Shown in pieces: positions 9,978-18,036 of a DNA stretch of 64,000 nt. Position numbers and translations under genes: made by a program. The DNA is from Pseudorhodoferax sp. Leaf265. GTDB lineage: Bacteria; Pseudomonadota; Gammaproteobacteria; Burkholderiales; Burkholderiaceae_C. The stretch lies in contig NZ_LMMT01000037.1 of assembly GCF_001422365.1 (NCBI RefSeq), forward strand, positions 144,775 through 208,774, read 5' to 3'. The notes below the pieces were generated by a model. It had not been told where the DNA came from. It made no database searches and saw only the letters and a program-made list of their open reading frames with translations. How positions within the stretch are numbered: position 1 is the first letter of the stretch; each line of letters opens with the position of its first letter.

Positions 9978-10877
9978 ATGCTTGCCCGACTGCAAAACAG
10001 CCGCAACGGTCTCGGCTTCCTGTTCATGCTGCCAGCGGCGGTGCTGCTGCTGCTGTTCCTGACCTATCCGCTGGGCCTCGGCACCTGGCTCGGCTTCACC
10101 GACACCAAGGTGGGCCGGGCTGGCGTCTGGGTGGGCCTGGAAAACTACATCTACCTCTGGAACGACTCGGTCACGCGGCTGGCCCTGTTCAACACCCTGT
10201 TCTACACGGTGGTGGCCAGCATCCTGAAGTTCGGCCTGGGCCTGTGGCTGGCGCTGCTGCTGAACAAGCACATCCGCTTCAAGACCTTCTTCCGCGCCGT
10301 CATCCTGTTGCCCTACATCGTGCCGACTGTGCTGTCGGCCATCGCGTTCTGGTGGATCTACGACTCGCAGTTCTCCATCATCAGCTGGGCGCTCGTGAAG
10401 ATGGGGCTGATCGACCACTACATCGACTTCCTGGGCAACGAGTGGAACGCGCGCATCGCGGTGATCATCGCCAACGTCTGGCGCGGCGTGCCCTTCGTGG
10501 CCATCACGCTGCTGGCCGGGCTGCAGACGATCTCGCCCTCGTACTACGAGGCCTCGGCCATCGATGGCGCCTCGCGCTGGCAGCAGTTCGTGCATGTCAC
10601 GCTGCCGCTCTTGACGCCCATCATCGCCGTGGTCATGACCTTCTCGGTGCTGTTCACCTTCACCGACTTCCAGCTCATCTACGTGATCACGCGCGGCGGC
10701 CCGCTGAACGCCACGCACCTGATGGCCACGCTGTCGTTCCAGCGCGCGATCTCGGGTGGCGCACTGGGCGAGGGCGCGGCGATCGCGATCGCGATGGTGC
10801 CGTTCCTGCTGGCCTGCGTGCTGTTCAGCTTCTTTGGTTTGCAACGCCGCGCCTGGCAACAAGGGGGGAAGGACTGA
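9978..10877 (+). CDS. CUT1 ABC transporter permease (MalF/UgpA type)
   Basis: A 299-residue inner-membrane protein with six predicted hydrophobic segments, the first starting at about residue 14 (LGFLFMLPAAVLLLLFLTY). The cytoplasmic EAA loop reads YYEASAIDGASRWQQF, the site that contacts the ATPase. The ATG at 9978 gives the usual short N-terminus; longer readings would run back through the hairpin and into the binding-protein gene. It overlaps the next permease by one base. Confidence 0.88.
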   Translation: MLARLQNSRNGLGFLFMLPAAVLLLLFLTYPLGLGTWLGFTDTKVGRAGVWVGLENYIYLWNDSVTRLALFNTLFYTVVASILKFGLGLWLALLLNKHIRFKTFFRAVILLPYIVPTVLSAIAFWWIYDSQFSIISWALVKMGLIDHYIDFLGNEWNARIAVIIANVWRGVPFVAITLLAGLQTISPSYYEASAIDGASRWQQFVHVTLPLLTPIIAVVMTFSVLFTFTDFQLIYVITRGGPLNATHLMATLSFQRAISGGALGEGAAIAIAMVPFLLACVLFSFFGLQRRAWQQGGKD

Positions 10878-11752
10878 TGGCCAACAGTGCAGATGTCGAC
10901 ACCGTCGGCATGTCCTACCTGGACTCGATCCCGCGCAAGGCGGTGACGGTCTACCTGCCGCTGGTCGTCTTCCTGATCGTGCTGCTGTTCCCGTTCTACT
11001 GGATGGTGATCACCTCGATCAAGCCCGATGCCGAACTGCTCTCGCGCGACGGCAACCCGTTCTGGGTGGTCAAGCCCACGCTGGCGCACTTCCACAAGCT
11101 GCTGTTCGAGACCACCTACCCGCAGTGGTTGTGGAACACGGTGCTGGTCTCGGTGGTGTCGACCTTCGTGTCGCTGGTGGCCTCGGTGCTGGCGGCCTAC
11201 GCCATCGAGCGGCTGCGGTTCAAGGGCTCCAAGCATGTCGGCCTGTCGATCTTCCTGGCCTACATGGTGCCGCCGTCCATCCTGTTCATCCCGCTGGCCA
11301 ACGTGGTGTTCAACCTGGGCCTGTTCGACACGCGGCTGGCACTGATCCTGACCTACCCGACCTTCCTGATCCCGTTCTGCACCTGGCTGCTGATGGGCTA
11401 CTTCCGGTCCATTCCCATGGAGCTGGAGGAGTGCGCGCTGATCGACGGCGCCACGCGCTGGCAGATCCTGATCAAGGTGGTTCTGCCGCTGGCCGTGCCG
11501 GGGCTGATCTCGGCCGGCATCTTCGCGTTCACGCTGTCGTGGAACGAGTTCATCTACGCGCTGACCTTCGTGTCCTCGTCCGAGGTGAAGACGGTGCCCG
11601 TGGGCGTTGTGACGGAACTCGTGCAGGGCGATGTCTACCAGTGGGGACCGCTGATGGCCGGCGCGCTGCTGGGCTCGCTGCCGGTGGCCTTCATCTACTC
11701 GTTCTTCGTCGAGTACTACGTGTCGGGCATGACGGGGTCGGTCAAGGAGTGA
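10877..11752 (+). CDS. CUT1 ABC transporter permease (MalG/UgpE type)
   Basis: A 291-residue inner-membrane protein and the partner of the preceding permease. The first membrane segment is YLPLVVFLIVLLFPFYWMV, followed by the MalG-like TSIKPDAEL region and an EAA loop LEECALIDGATRWQIL. The ATG at 10877 overlaps the preceding stop codon and is preceded by an AAGGGGGGAAGGA ribosome-binding site. It ends the transporter operon; a 136-bp gap with no clear terminator separates it from the GGDEF gene. Confidence 0.88.
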   Translation: MANSADVDTVGMSYLDSIPRKAVTVYLPLVVFLIVLLFPFYWMVITSIKPDAELLSRDGNPFWVVKPTLAHFHKLLFETTYPQWLWNTVLVSVVSTFVSLVASVLAAYAIERLRFKGSKHVGLSIFLAYMVPPSILFIPLANVVFNLGLFDTRLALILTYPTFLIPFCTWLLMGYFRSIPMELEECALIDGATRWQILIKVVLPLAVPGLISAGIFAFTLSWNEFIYALTFVSSSEVKTVPVGVVTELVQGDVYQWGPLMAGALLGSLPVAFIYSFFVEYYVSGMTGSVKE

Positions 11753-11888
11753 AGACGGGGCGGCACGCCGCCGCGCCGACCGCCCATCGCTTCCCGGGGA
11801 CCGCAGGGCGGCTGGCGCTCGCCCTCTGCGTGGCGCCGCCATAGACTTTCGCGCCCCTTTCCCACGGAGAGCCCACGCACTGTCCCGC

Positions 11889-12944
11889 ATGGCCGACGAC
11901 TTCCACCGCTTGCCCCGGCTCGTGTACCCACTGCGCGTGATCGGCATGGGGTTGGGCGCCGTGGTGGCCATGGTCGTGCTGTACGAGCGCAATGCCGCGC
12001 CGGCGGTCTGGGCCCTGGTGGTCTGCGGCGGTTTCGTCTGGCCGCACCTGGCCTGGTGGCTGACACGGCGCAGTCGCAATCCGCAGCGTGCCGAGGTGCG
12101 CAACCTGCTCGTCGATTCGGCCATCGCGGGCGCCTTCGTGCCGCTCATGCAGTTCAACCTGCTGCCCAGCGTGCTGCTGGTCACGCTGACCATGGTGGAC
12201 AAGATCAGCACCGGCATCCGCCTGCTGTGGCTGCAATCGCTGCCCGGCATGCTGGCGGCGGGCCTGCTCGCCGCCTGGTGGATGGACGCGCCCATGGTGC
12301 CCGAGAGCAGCATGCGCGTGGTGCTGGCCTGCCTGCCCATGCTGGTGATCCACACGCTGTCGGTCAGCGTGTCGAGCTACCGCCTGATCCGCCGCGTCTC
12401 GCGCCAGAACCGCCTGCTCGACGAACTGGGCCGCATCGATCCGCTGACGGGCCTGTACGGCCGGGCCTACTGGGAGCAGCAGGTGCGCGAGGCGCAGCGC
12501 CGCCATGCCGAGACCGGCGAGCCGGCCTGCCTCCTGATGCTGGACATCGACGGCTTCAAGCAGATCAACGACGGCCTGGGCCACACCGTGGGCGACGACG
12601 TGATCTGCACGCTGAGCCGCATCGTGCGCGACTGCGTGCGTTCCAGCGACTGCGCCGGCCGCTATGGCGGGGACGAGTTCGCCATCCTCCTGCGCGGGGC
12701 AGACATGGAGCAGGCGCAGGAGATCGCCCAGCGCATCCGCGCCGAGGCCGAGAACCACCGCTTCCGCGACCACCCGGAACTGCGCTTCACGAGCAGCATC
12801 GGCATCGCTGCCTTGCAGAAGCACTATGCGAGCACGCGCGACTGGGTGGCCGCAGCCGATGCCGCGCTCTACCAGGCCAAGCGGGCCGGGCGCAACCGGG
12901 TCGAGCTGCGCCCGCCGAGCCGGCGCGCGCCCTTGTCGGCGTGA
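11889..12944 (+). CDS. Diguanylate cyclase with N-terminal MASE2 membrane domain
   Basis: A 351-residue protein. Residues 1 to about 165 form several membrane segments with MASE2-like landmarks (RNLLVDSAIAGAF, MQFNLLPS, MVDKISTG), as in AdrA/DgcC. Residues about 182-340 are a GGDEF domain that should make cyclic di-GMP from two GTP: DPLTGLYGR, LLMLDIDGFKQIND, and an intact GGDEF at 260-264. The inhibitory I-site RxxD is present as RSSD (251-254), five residues before the active site, so product inhibition is expected. No phosphodiesterase is nearby. The ribosome-binding site is weak. Confidence 0.9.
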   Translation: MADDFHRLPRLVYPLRVIGMGLGAVVAMVVLYERNAAPAVWALVVCGGFVWPHLAWWLTRRSRNPQRAEVRNLLVDSAIAGAFVPLMQFNLLPSVLLVTLTMVDKISTGIRLLWLQSLPGMLAAGLLAAWWMDAPMVPESSMRVVLACLPMLVIHTLSVSVSSYRLIRRVSRQNRLLDELGRIDPLTGLYGRAYWEQQVREAQRRHAETGEPACLLMLDIDGFKQINDGLGHTVGDDVICTLSRIVRDCVRSSDCAGRYGGDEFAILLRGADMEQAQEIAQRIRAEAENHRFRDHPELRFTSSIGIAALQKHYASTRDWVAAADAALYQAKRAGRNRVELRPPSRRAPLSA

Positions 12945-13085
12945 GCCAGGGGCCGCGCGGCAGTGACTGGCCGTGGCGCGGCGTGCAGCAGTGCTGCCGA
13001 TCAACGATTGCCATGACGGCACCACCCGGCAGGTGCAGCGCAGGCCGTGCACCGGGGCGCTGCAGGGGGGACCGCCTGCGCTCGG

Positions 13086-13640
13086 TCAGCGGCCGGCGGC
13101 GCCCTGCGGCACGCGTTGGAGTCGCGCGGTGTCGTAGCCCATGGCCCCGACCTGCTGCACCATCGCGTCGTATTCGGCCTGCGGCAACGTCGGCGTGCGC
13201 GCCATGATCCACACATGGTCGCGCTTCTCGCGCGCCACGATCACCCGGCTGTAGTCGGGCGCAAGCCAGGCGATGCGGTAGTCGGCCCGGATCGGCCAGA
13301 TGAACTGCACGCCCCAGACGGCGTTGTTGCCCGGCTCGACGAACCCGCGCGACCCCAGGGCCTGCTCGGATTCGCCCGCGCCGCGCCGGTAGCGGAAGTC
13401 GATGTCCACGCTGCCGTCCGGACGCAGCGTGTAGTTCTCTGTCGCGTCGACGGCCCCGCGTTCGGGCAAGGTCGGGATGCTGCCGATCACATACCAGCGG
13501 CCCATGTAGCGCGGCAGGTCCACGGCGCCGGCTTGGGGCAGGGGTGGTGCCGGTGTGCGCCGTGCCATGTTGCTGCAGGCGGCCAGTGCCACGCCGGCTG
13601 CAGCGGCGCCCAGCAACAGCGCGAGGGGGCGACGTTTCAT
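13086..13640 (-). CDS. blc: Outer-membrane lipocalin (Blc family)
   Basis: A 184-residue lipoprotein. The signal peptide ends in LAACS, with Cys22 as the likely lipidated residue. The lipocalin GxW motif is GRW at 47-49 (LPRYMGRWYVIGS), and the conserved later segments are DATENYTLRPDGSVDIDFRY, WLAPDYSRVIVA and VWIMARTP. Bacterial Blc proteins bind lysophospholipids or fatty acids at the outer membrane. It stands alone, convergent with the GGDEF gene across a 141-bp gap that holds no clear terminator. Confidence 0.9.
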   Translation of the reverse strand: MKRRPLALLLGAAAAGVALAACSNMARRTPAPPLPQAGAVDLPRYMGRWYVIGSIPTLPERGAVDATENYTLRPDGSVDIDFRYRRGAGESEQALGSRGFVEPGNNAVWGVQFIWPIRADYRIAWLAPDYSRVIVAREKRDHVWIMARTPTLPQAEYDAMVQQVGAMGYDTARLQRVPQGAAGR

Positions 13641-13800
13641 CGGATTGCCTTCGAGTGGAAAGCACCCATGTTCGGGATGCGGCTGTACGCCGGGGTTCGG
13701 CGCCCACGCCGTCCGCAGGTCAGCCAGCGCGCTGCGGCGGTGATGCGGCCGCGCATGGCGGCGGCAGCGACCGCGGGCTGTCCGGCCATGCGCCGCCGGT

Positions 13801-14496
13801 TCAGGCCACGGTGTCCGCCACGTCGGTGGGTACCGCGCAGTAGGCCAGCGTGTACAGGCCGTGCGCGGTGCCGGGCGCCGCGCCCAGTTCGGCCAGGCGC
13901 GTGCCGGACAGCGCGGTGTCGGTCAGGGCGGCGAGCGCCGCCGCGTCGTAGCCGCAGGCCAGCAGCACCCAGTCCGCGTACTGGTCGCCTGCGCCGCGCA
14001 GCTTCTGTTCGGTGGTCTGCGCGATGGCGGGTGTCTCGTGGCGCAGCAGGTGCAGACCGGCCAGGCCCGGCTGGGCGGCCAGCTCGGCGGCCAGCGCCCG
14101 CAGCGTACTGCGCAGCGCCTGGTCGCGGCCGGGGGCGGGGGACAGGCGCACGGTCAGCGCGTGCCCGGCCATGCTGCCGCCGCGGCTCTCCAGCACGCGG
14201 CACTGGCTGCGCACCATGTTCCGGTGCTGCGGCATCAGGCGGGTGGACCAGGGCGTGGGCGCGTTGAGCCGTGCCAGATAGGAAGGCGACGACAGCACGC
14301 CGTGGTCTTCCAGTTCGTACAGAACGAACACGCCTTCGCCACCACCGGCCGCGCGCCAGCGCGAGGCACGGCGAAAGCCCGGGATGCCGAGCCGCTCGGG
14401 GAAATGCTCGTGCGCATGCCAGTGCTCGAAGTCCGCACGCGCTGCGGGCGCCATGTCCCACCACATGGCCAGCGCGGCCTTGCCAAGAAGCGCCAA
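13801..14496 (-). CDS. Hypothetical protein, probable tandem dimeric alpha/beta-barrel fold (EthD/DUF4286-like)
   Basis: A 231-residue cytoplasmic protein with no signal peptide. The segment FEHWHAHEHFPERLGIPGF resembles proteins of the EthD/DUF4286 kind, small ferredoxin-like barrels; the second half may be a second copy. Function is unknown. The TTG at 14496 was chosen because AGGAG lies 6 nt before it, overlapping the stop of the TRAP gene; an ATG at 14466 (MWWDMAP) matches typical family starts and is the alternative. It sits 9 nt after the TRAP binding-protein gene, so the two are probably co-transcribed. Confidence 0.7.
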   Translation of the reverse strand: MALLGKAALAMWWDMAPAARADFEHWHAHEHFPERLGIPGFRRASRWRAAGGGEGVFVLYELEDHGVLSSPSYLARLNAPTPWSTRLMPQHRNMVRSQCRVLESRGGSMAGHALTVRLSPAPGRDQALRSTLRALAAELAAQPGLAGLHLLRHETPAIAQTTEQKLRGAGDQYADWVLLACGYDAAALAALTDTALSGTRLAELGAAPGTAHGLYTLAYCAVPTDVADTVA

Positions 14497-14505
14497 GGTG
14501 GGCTC

Positions 14506-15525
14506 CTACTGGCCGCCGCGCAGGCGCGCGAGCTCGGCGTGGACCTGCTGCACGAGCGGCTCGCCGACCTCGCGTGCGAACTTGTCCGTGACCGCCTGCA
14601 CCTTCTCGCGCAAGCGCTTGATCTCGGCCGCGCTGACCTCGTTGACCTGCATGCTCTTCCTGAGCGCGTCGATCGATTCGCCCTCCTTGCGCTGCACGGC
14701 CTGGCGCTCGAACTGCTTGGCCTCGTCGGCGGCCTCGCGGATCACCTTGCGCTCGGCCTCGTTGAGCGCGTCCCAGGTCTTCTTGCCCATCATGAAGGGC
14801 ATGCCGGTGTAGACATGGCGTGTCAGCGAGAGGTACTTCTGCACCTCGGCGAACTTGGCCGACTCGATCACGCCCAGCGGGTTGTCCTGACCGTCGATGG
14901 CGCGCGACTCCAGCGCGCCGTAGACCTCGCCGAAGGTCATGGGCACCGGGTTGGCACCCAGCGCGTTGAACAGGTCCAGGAAGATCGGCGAGCCGATCAC
15001 GCGGATCTTCAGGCCCGCGATGTCCTCGGCCCGCGCGATCGGCCGCTTGCTGTTGGTCATGTGGCGGAAACCCAGGTCCCAGATGCCCAGACCGACGATG
15101 CCGTGCGGGGCCAGGTCGGCCTGCAGCTGCGTGCCAGCCGCGCCGTCGGCGATCGCATAGGCCTCCTGCGGCGTGTTGAACAGAAAGGGCAGGTCGAACA
15201 GCATGAAGCGCTTGTCCAGCGAGGCCACGATGCCGGTGGCCATGGAGGTGAAGTCCAGCGTGCCGCCGCGCACTGCCGACAGGTTCTGCATGTCGCTGCC
15301 CAGCACCGCGCCCGGAAACAGGTTCACGCGCAGCTTGCCGCCGCTGCGCTGGGCCACGCTGTCGGCGAACCTCTGCGCGCCCAGGCCCAGCGGGTGGTCC
15401 TTGGCCAGGCTGAAGGCGAAGCGCAGCTGGCGTTCGCGGATGTCCTGCGCGTGCAGGGCCGGGGCGGCCAGCAGCGCGGCGGTGCCGGCTGCGAAGGCTC
15501 GGCGGGACAGGGATGGGTGTGGCAT
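14506..15525 (-). CDS. TRAP transporter substrate-binding protein (DctP family)
   Basis: A 339-residue periplasmic receptor with a signal peptide (SRRAFAAGTAALLAAPALHA). DctP features include LRFAFSLAKDHPLG, the KRFMLFDLPFLF segment and the core GLKIRVIGSPIFLDLFNALGANPVPM, where the Arg should bind the substrate carboxylate. AIDGQDNPLGVI follows. GAGGA lies 6 nt before the ATG. The DctQ and DctM membrane subunits are missing from the window, so it is an orphan receptor here. It is divergent from an IclR regulator across a gap with two palindromes. Confidence 0.88.
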   Translation of the reverse strand: MPHPSLSRRAFAAGTAALLAAPALHAQDIRERQLRFAFSLAKDHPLGLGAQRFADSVAQRSGGKLRVNLFPGAVLGSDMQNLSAVRGGTLDFTSMATGIVASLDKRFMLFDLPFLFNTPQEAYAIADGAAGTQLQADLAPHGIVGLGIWDLGFRHMTNSKRPIARAEDIAGLKIRVIGSPIFLDLFNALGANPVPMTFGEVYGALESRAIDGQDNPLGVIESAKFAEVQKYLSLTRHVYTGMPFMMGKKTWDALNEAERKVIREAADEAKQFERQAVQRKEGESIDALRKSMQVNEVSAAEIKRLREKVQAVTDKFAREVGEPLVQQVHAELARLRGGQ

Positions 15526-15575
15526 GGGAGTCCTCGTTCGAAAAAGCGGGCGGATCATTGCAGAATGCTGAACGT

Positions 15576-15592
15576 CTTCCAAATTTTGGAAG
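15576..15592. promoter_or_regulatory. Palindromic operator 1 (IclR/dctP intergenic region)
   Basis: Perfect inverted repeat with 8-bp arms CTTCCAAA around one central base. It lies 51 nt upstream of the TRAP start and 42 nt upstream of the IclR start. Together with the second palindrome 2 nt away it is a strong candidate for the IclR binding site. Confidence 0.7.
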
Positions 15593-15594
15593 GC

Positions 15595-15609
15595 GTTCAA
15601 AATTTGAAC
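15595..15609. promoter_or_regulatory. Palindromic operator 2 (IclR/dctP intergenic region)
   Basis: Perfect inverted repeat with 7-bp arms GTTCAAA around one central base, 2 nt from operator 1. Both share a TTC-AAA half-site pattern. The tandem arrangement fits cooperative binding by a tetrameric IclR protein that would repress its own gene and the TRAP unit. Confidence 0.65.
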
Positions 15610-15633
15610 ATCGCAAGTCCTTGAAAGCACAGC

Positions 15634-16470
15634 ATGAGTGGCGCCCTCGAAAAGTCCTTGGCCATCCTGGAGTACCTGATCGCCCACCCCGACGGGGTGG
15701 CGCTGGCGCAGATCGCGACCGAGCTGGGCCAGCTGCGCAGCGGCTGCCACCGCACCTTGCAGGAGTTGATCCGCTACGGCTATGTGCGCCAGTTGCCGCA
15801 GCGCGGCGACTACGCGCTGACGACCAAGATGGCCTCCATGGGCCTGAGCTTCCTGTCCAAGTCGGGCGTGGTCGACATCGCCCAGCCCGTGGTCCAGCGG
15901 CTGGCGCAGGCGACGGAGGAGCTGGTGCGCCTGGCCATCGTCGACGGCGAGCGGCTCACGCTGGTGGCCAAGGCCCAGGGCGCGCGCTCGGGCCTGCTCT
16001 ACGACCCCGACATGGGCATCGACCTGCGGCTGTCGTGCAGCGCGGCCGGCCAGGCCTGGCTCATGACGCTGCCCGAGGACGCGGCCATCGCCTACGTCAC
16101 CCGCCAGGGCATGGGCCAGCCGAAGCATTTCGGGCCCAACGCGCCGACCTCGTTCAAGGCGCTGCTCAAGCTGCTGGACGAGCACCGGAGGCGGCGTTTC
16201 AGTGTGATCGAGGAGGCCTATGCGCCCGGCATGAGTTCCATGGCCGCGCCGGTCCAGCGCCAGGGCGAGCCGGCCACGGGCGTGCTCGTGATCGCGGGGC
16301 CGTCGGCGCGGCTCACGGCTTCGCGCATGCAGCAGTTCGGGCCGGCCTTGCTGGCCGCTGCCGCCGAACTGGCCACGACCGGGCAGGCCTCGGCGCTGCT
16401 CAAGTCGGCCAACGTGGGCACCTGGGGCAATGTGCCCGAGAAGGCGGCCGGGCGCAGGCGCGCCGGTTGA
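15634..16470 (+). CDS. IclR-family transcriptional regulator
   Basis: A 278-residue protein. The N-terminal winged helix (residues 1 to about 60: ALEKSLAILEYLIAHPDGVALAQIA, SGCHRTLQELIRYGYV) is followed by an IclR effector domain (VRLAIVDGERLTLVAKAQG, CSAAGQAWLMTLPE, YAPGMSSMAAPV). Such domains bind small organic acids. It is transcribed away from the TRAP receptor gene, whose expression it probably controls through the paired palindromes between them. It ends 3 nt before the stop codon of the small membrane protein gene on the other strand. Confidence 0.88.
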   Translation: MSGALEKSLAILEYLIAHPDGVALAQIATELGQLRSGCHRTLQELIRYGYVRQLPQRGDYALTTKMASMGLSFLSKSGVVDIAQPVVQRLAQATEELVRLAIVDGERLTLVAKAQGARSGLLYDPDMGIDLRLSCSAAGQAWLMTLPEDAAIAYVTRQGMGQPKHFGPNAPTSFKALLKLLDEHRRRRFSVIEEAYAPGMSSMAAPVQRQGEPATGVLVIAGPSARLTASRMQQFGPALLAAAAELATTGQASALLKSANVGTWGNVPEKAAGRRRAG

Positions 16471-16473
16471 GCC

Positions 16474-16587
16474 TCAGCGTCGGCTCGGGCTCTTGCCGGC
16501 CTTGCGGCCATCGAGGAACTGGCGCACGAGCTTGTAGACCACGATGACGATGAAGACGGCGAACAGCAGCCAGTTGATGGGTTCCAT
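16474..16587 (-). CDS. Small single-pass membrane protein, 37 residues
   Basis: A short reading frame from an ATG at 16587: MEPINWLLFAVFIVIVVYKL followed by VRQFLDGRKAGKSPSRR. It has one hydrophobic segment (about residues 6-20) and a strongly basic cytoplasmic tail, the usual shape of bacterial small membrane proteins. It lies 63 nt downstream of the cardiolipin synthase gene on the same strand and may be co-transcribed with it. No family is recognised. The clean hydrophobic/basic split argues that it is real rather than chance. Confidence 0.55.
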   Translation of the reverse strand: MEPINWLLFAVFIVIVVYKLVRQFLDGRKAGKSPSRR

Positions 16588-16650
16588 GGGCAGGGCGGGG
16601 CGAGCGGGGGCGCAGCTTAACGCGGCGGCCGGACGTTGCTGGAGATGGGC

Positions 16651-18027
16651 CTACAGCTGGAAGGCCACTGCGAGCAGCAGGCCTTCGGCGATGTCGCGGG
16701 CCAGCCCCGGCGTCTTGGCCTGGTAGGGCTGGCCCAGTGCGCGCTGGTCCTCGATCCACCGCGCGAGCCAGCCGATCTCGGCCGCGCCGTAGAACACCAC
16801 GCCGGCCTCGTGGTTGAGCAGCAGGCTGCGCAGGTCCAGGTTGATCGAGCCCGCGAGGGCCAGTTGTTCGTCCACCACCACGGCCTTGGCATGCGACATG
16901 GACGGCAGCAGGTGGAAGGCCACGCCGGCCTCGGCCAGGTCGCGCATGGCGCGGCTGCGCGCGAAGTCCGCGAGGCGGTGGTTGGACTCGCCCGGCAGCA
17001 CGATGTCCACGGCCACGCCGCGGCGGGCGGCGCGGCGCAAGGCATCGCGCAGCGCGTCGTCGGGGATGAAGTAGGGCGTGGCGGCCAGGATGCGGTGCTC
17101 GGCCCGGTAGCAGGCATCGATCAGCAGCGCATGGGCCGTGTCTTCGGCCTGGTCGGGCCCGCTGGGCAGGAACTGCGCGGGCGCGCCCGGCGCCATGGGC
17201 GGGGTCGGCGCCACGGTGCGCGGCTTGGTCTGGCGCACGGCGCTCCAGTCGCGCTCGAACTGCCAGGCCGCGGCGCTGGCCACCGGGCCTTCGATGTCGA
17301 AGGACAGGTCGGTCCAGGCCACGATGCCGGCATCGCCCTCGAAGTACTCGGCCGCCAGGTTGCGCCCGCCACTCCACAGCCGATGGTCGTCGGCAATCGC
17401 CAGCTTGCGGTGGTTGCGCAGGTTGCGCGGGCCGTTGTTGCGCAGGCTCAGCAGCGGGCGGAACACGGCCACCTCGCCGCCGGCGGCGCGCAGCCGGTCG
17501 AAGTGCCGGCGCGGCAGCTGCAGTGCGCCGAAGCCGTCCAGCAGCACGCGCACCCGCACGCCGGCGCGCGCCTGCTCCACCAGCCGGTCGACCACGGCAT
17601 CGCCGAAGGCGTCGCGGCCGATGATGAAGGTGCTGATGTCCAGCCGGTGCCGGGCGCCGGCGATGAGTTCCCACAGCGCCTCACGCGCCTCTGTGCCATC
17701 GGCATGGAAGCGCGCGCGGTTGTCGCTGGGCGGGGCCAGGTCGAAACCGTCCAGCAGGTCGGCCGCCCAGTGCATGAAGCGCGTGGGGCGGCTGCCGCGC
17801 AGCCGCGGGCGGCCCAACGGGCGCAGCTTGCGCCGGCCGAACAGCAGGAACAGCGGCAGCACGAAGTAGGGCAGCAGCGCCAGGCCCATGACCCAGGCGA
17901 TGGCCGTGGTCGGCGCACGCGGCTGGCGCCGCGCCCGGTTGGTCAGGATGTAGACGAGGACCGCCAGCGCGCCGAACAGCAGGTGCTGCGAGACGCTGGG
18001 CAGCCAGGCCATCAGGGCATGCGCCAC
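16651..18027 (-). CDS. cls: Cardiolipin synthase / phospholipase D-family protein
   Basis: A 458-residue protein with two N-terminal membrane helices (about residues 14-30 and 42-64) and two complete HKD motifs: His206-x-Lys208-x4-Asp213 and His379-x-Lys381-x4-Asp386. This architecture is that of bacterial Cls enzymes, which condense two phosphatidylglycerols, or phosphatidylglycerol with another phospholipid, into cardiolipin at the inner membrane. The GTG at 18027 gives the full frame; an ATG at 18012 is possible, and neither has a good ribosome-binding site. It starts 9 nt after the methyltransferase gene and may be read through from it. Confidence 0.88.
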   Translation of the reverse strand: MAHALMAWLPSVSQHLLFGALAVLVYILTNRARRQPRAPTTAIAWVMGLALLPYFVLPLFLLFGRRKLRPLGRPRLRGSRPTRFMHWAADLLDGFDLAPPSDNRARFHADGTEAREALWELIAGARHRLDISTFIIGRDAFGDAVVDRLVEQARAGVRVRVLLDGFGALQLPRRHFDRLRAAGGEVAVFRPLLSLRNNGPRNLRNHRKLAIADDHRLWSGGRNLAAEYFEGDAGIVAWTDLSFDIEGPVASAAAWQFERDWSAVRQTKPRTVAPTPPMAPGAPAQFLPSGPDQAEDTAHALLIDACYRAEHRILAATPYFIPDDALRDALRRAARRGVAVDIVLPGESNHRLADFARSRAMRDLAEAGVAFHLLPSMSHAKAVVVDEQLALAGSINLDLRSLLLNHEAGVVFYGAAEIGWLARWIEDQRALGQPYQAKTPGLARDIAEGLLLAVAFQL

Positions 18028-18036
18028 CGGTGAGGT

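Noticed and set aside
12945..13085. Search for a shared terminator between the convergent GGDEF and lipocalin genes
   Set aside because: Only short imperfect stems (for example around GCAGCAGTGCTGC) are present and none is followed by T or A runs.
13641..13800. Possible gene or repeat in the gap upstream of the lipocalin gene
   Set aside because: Several frames are open because of high GC, but none has a start with a ribosome-binding site; GGCGGCGCATGGC-like words recur without forming a clean hairpin.
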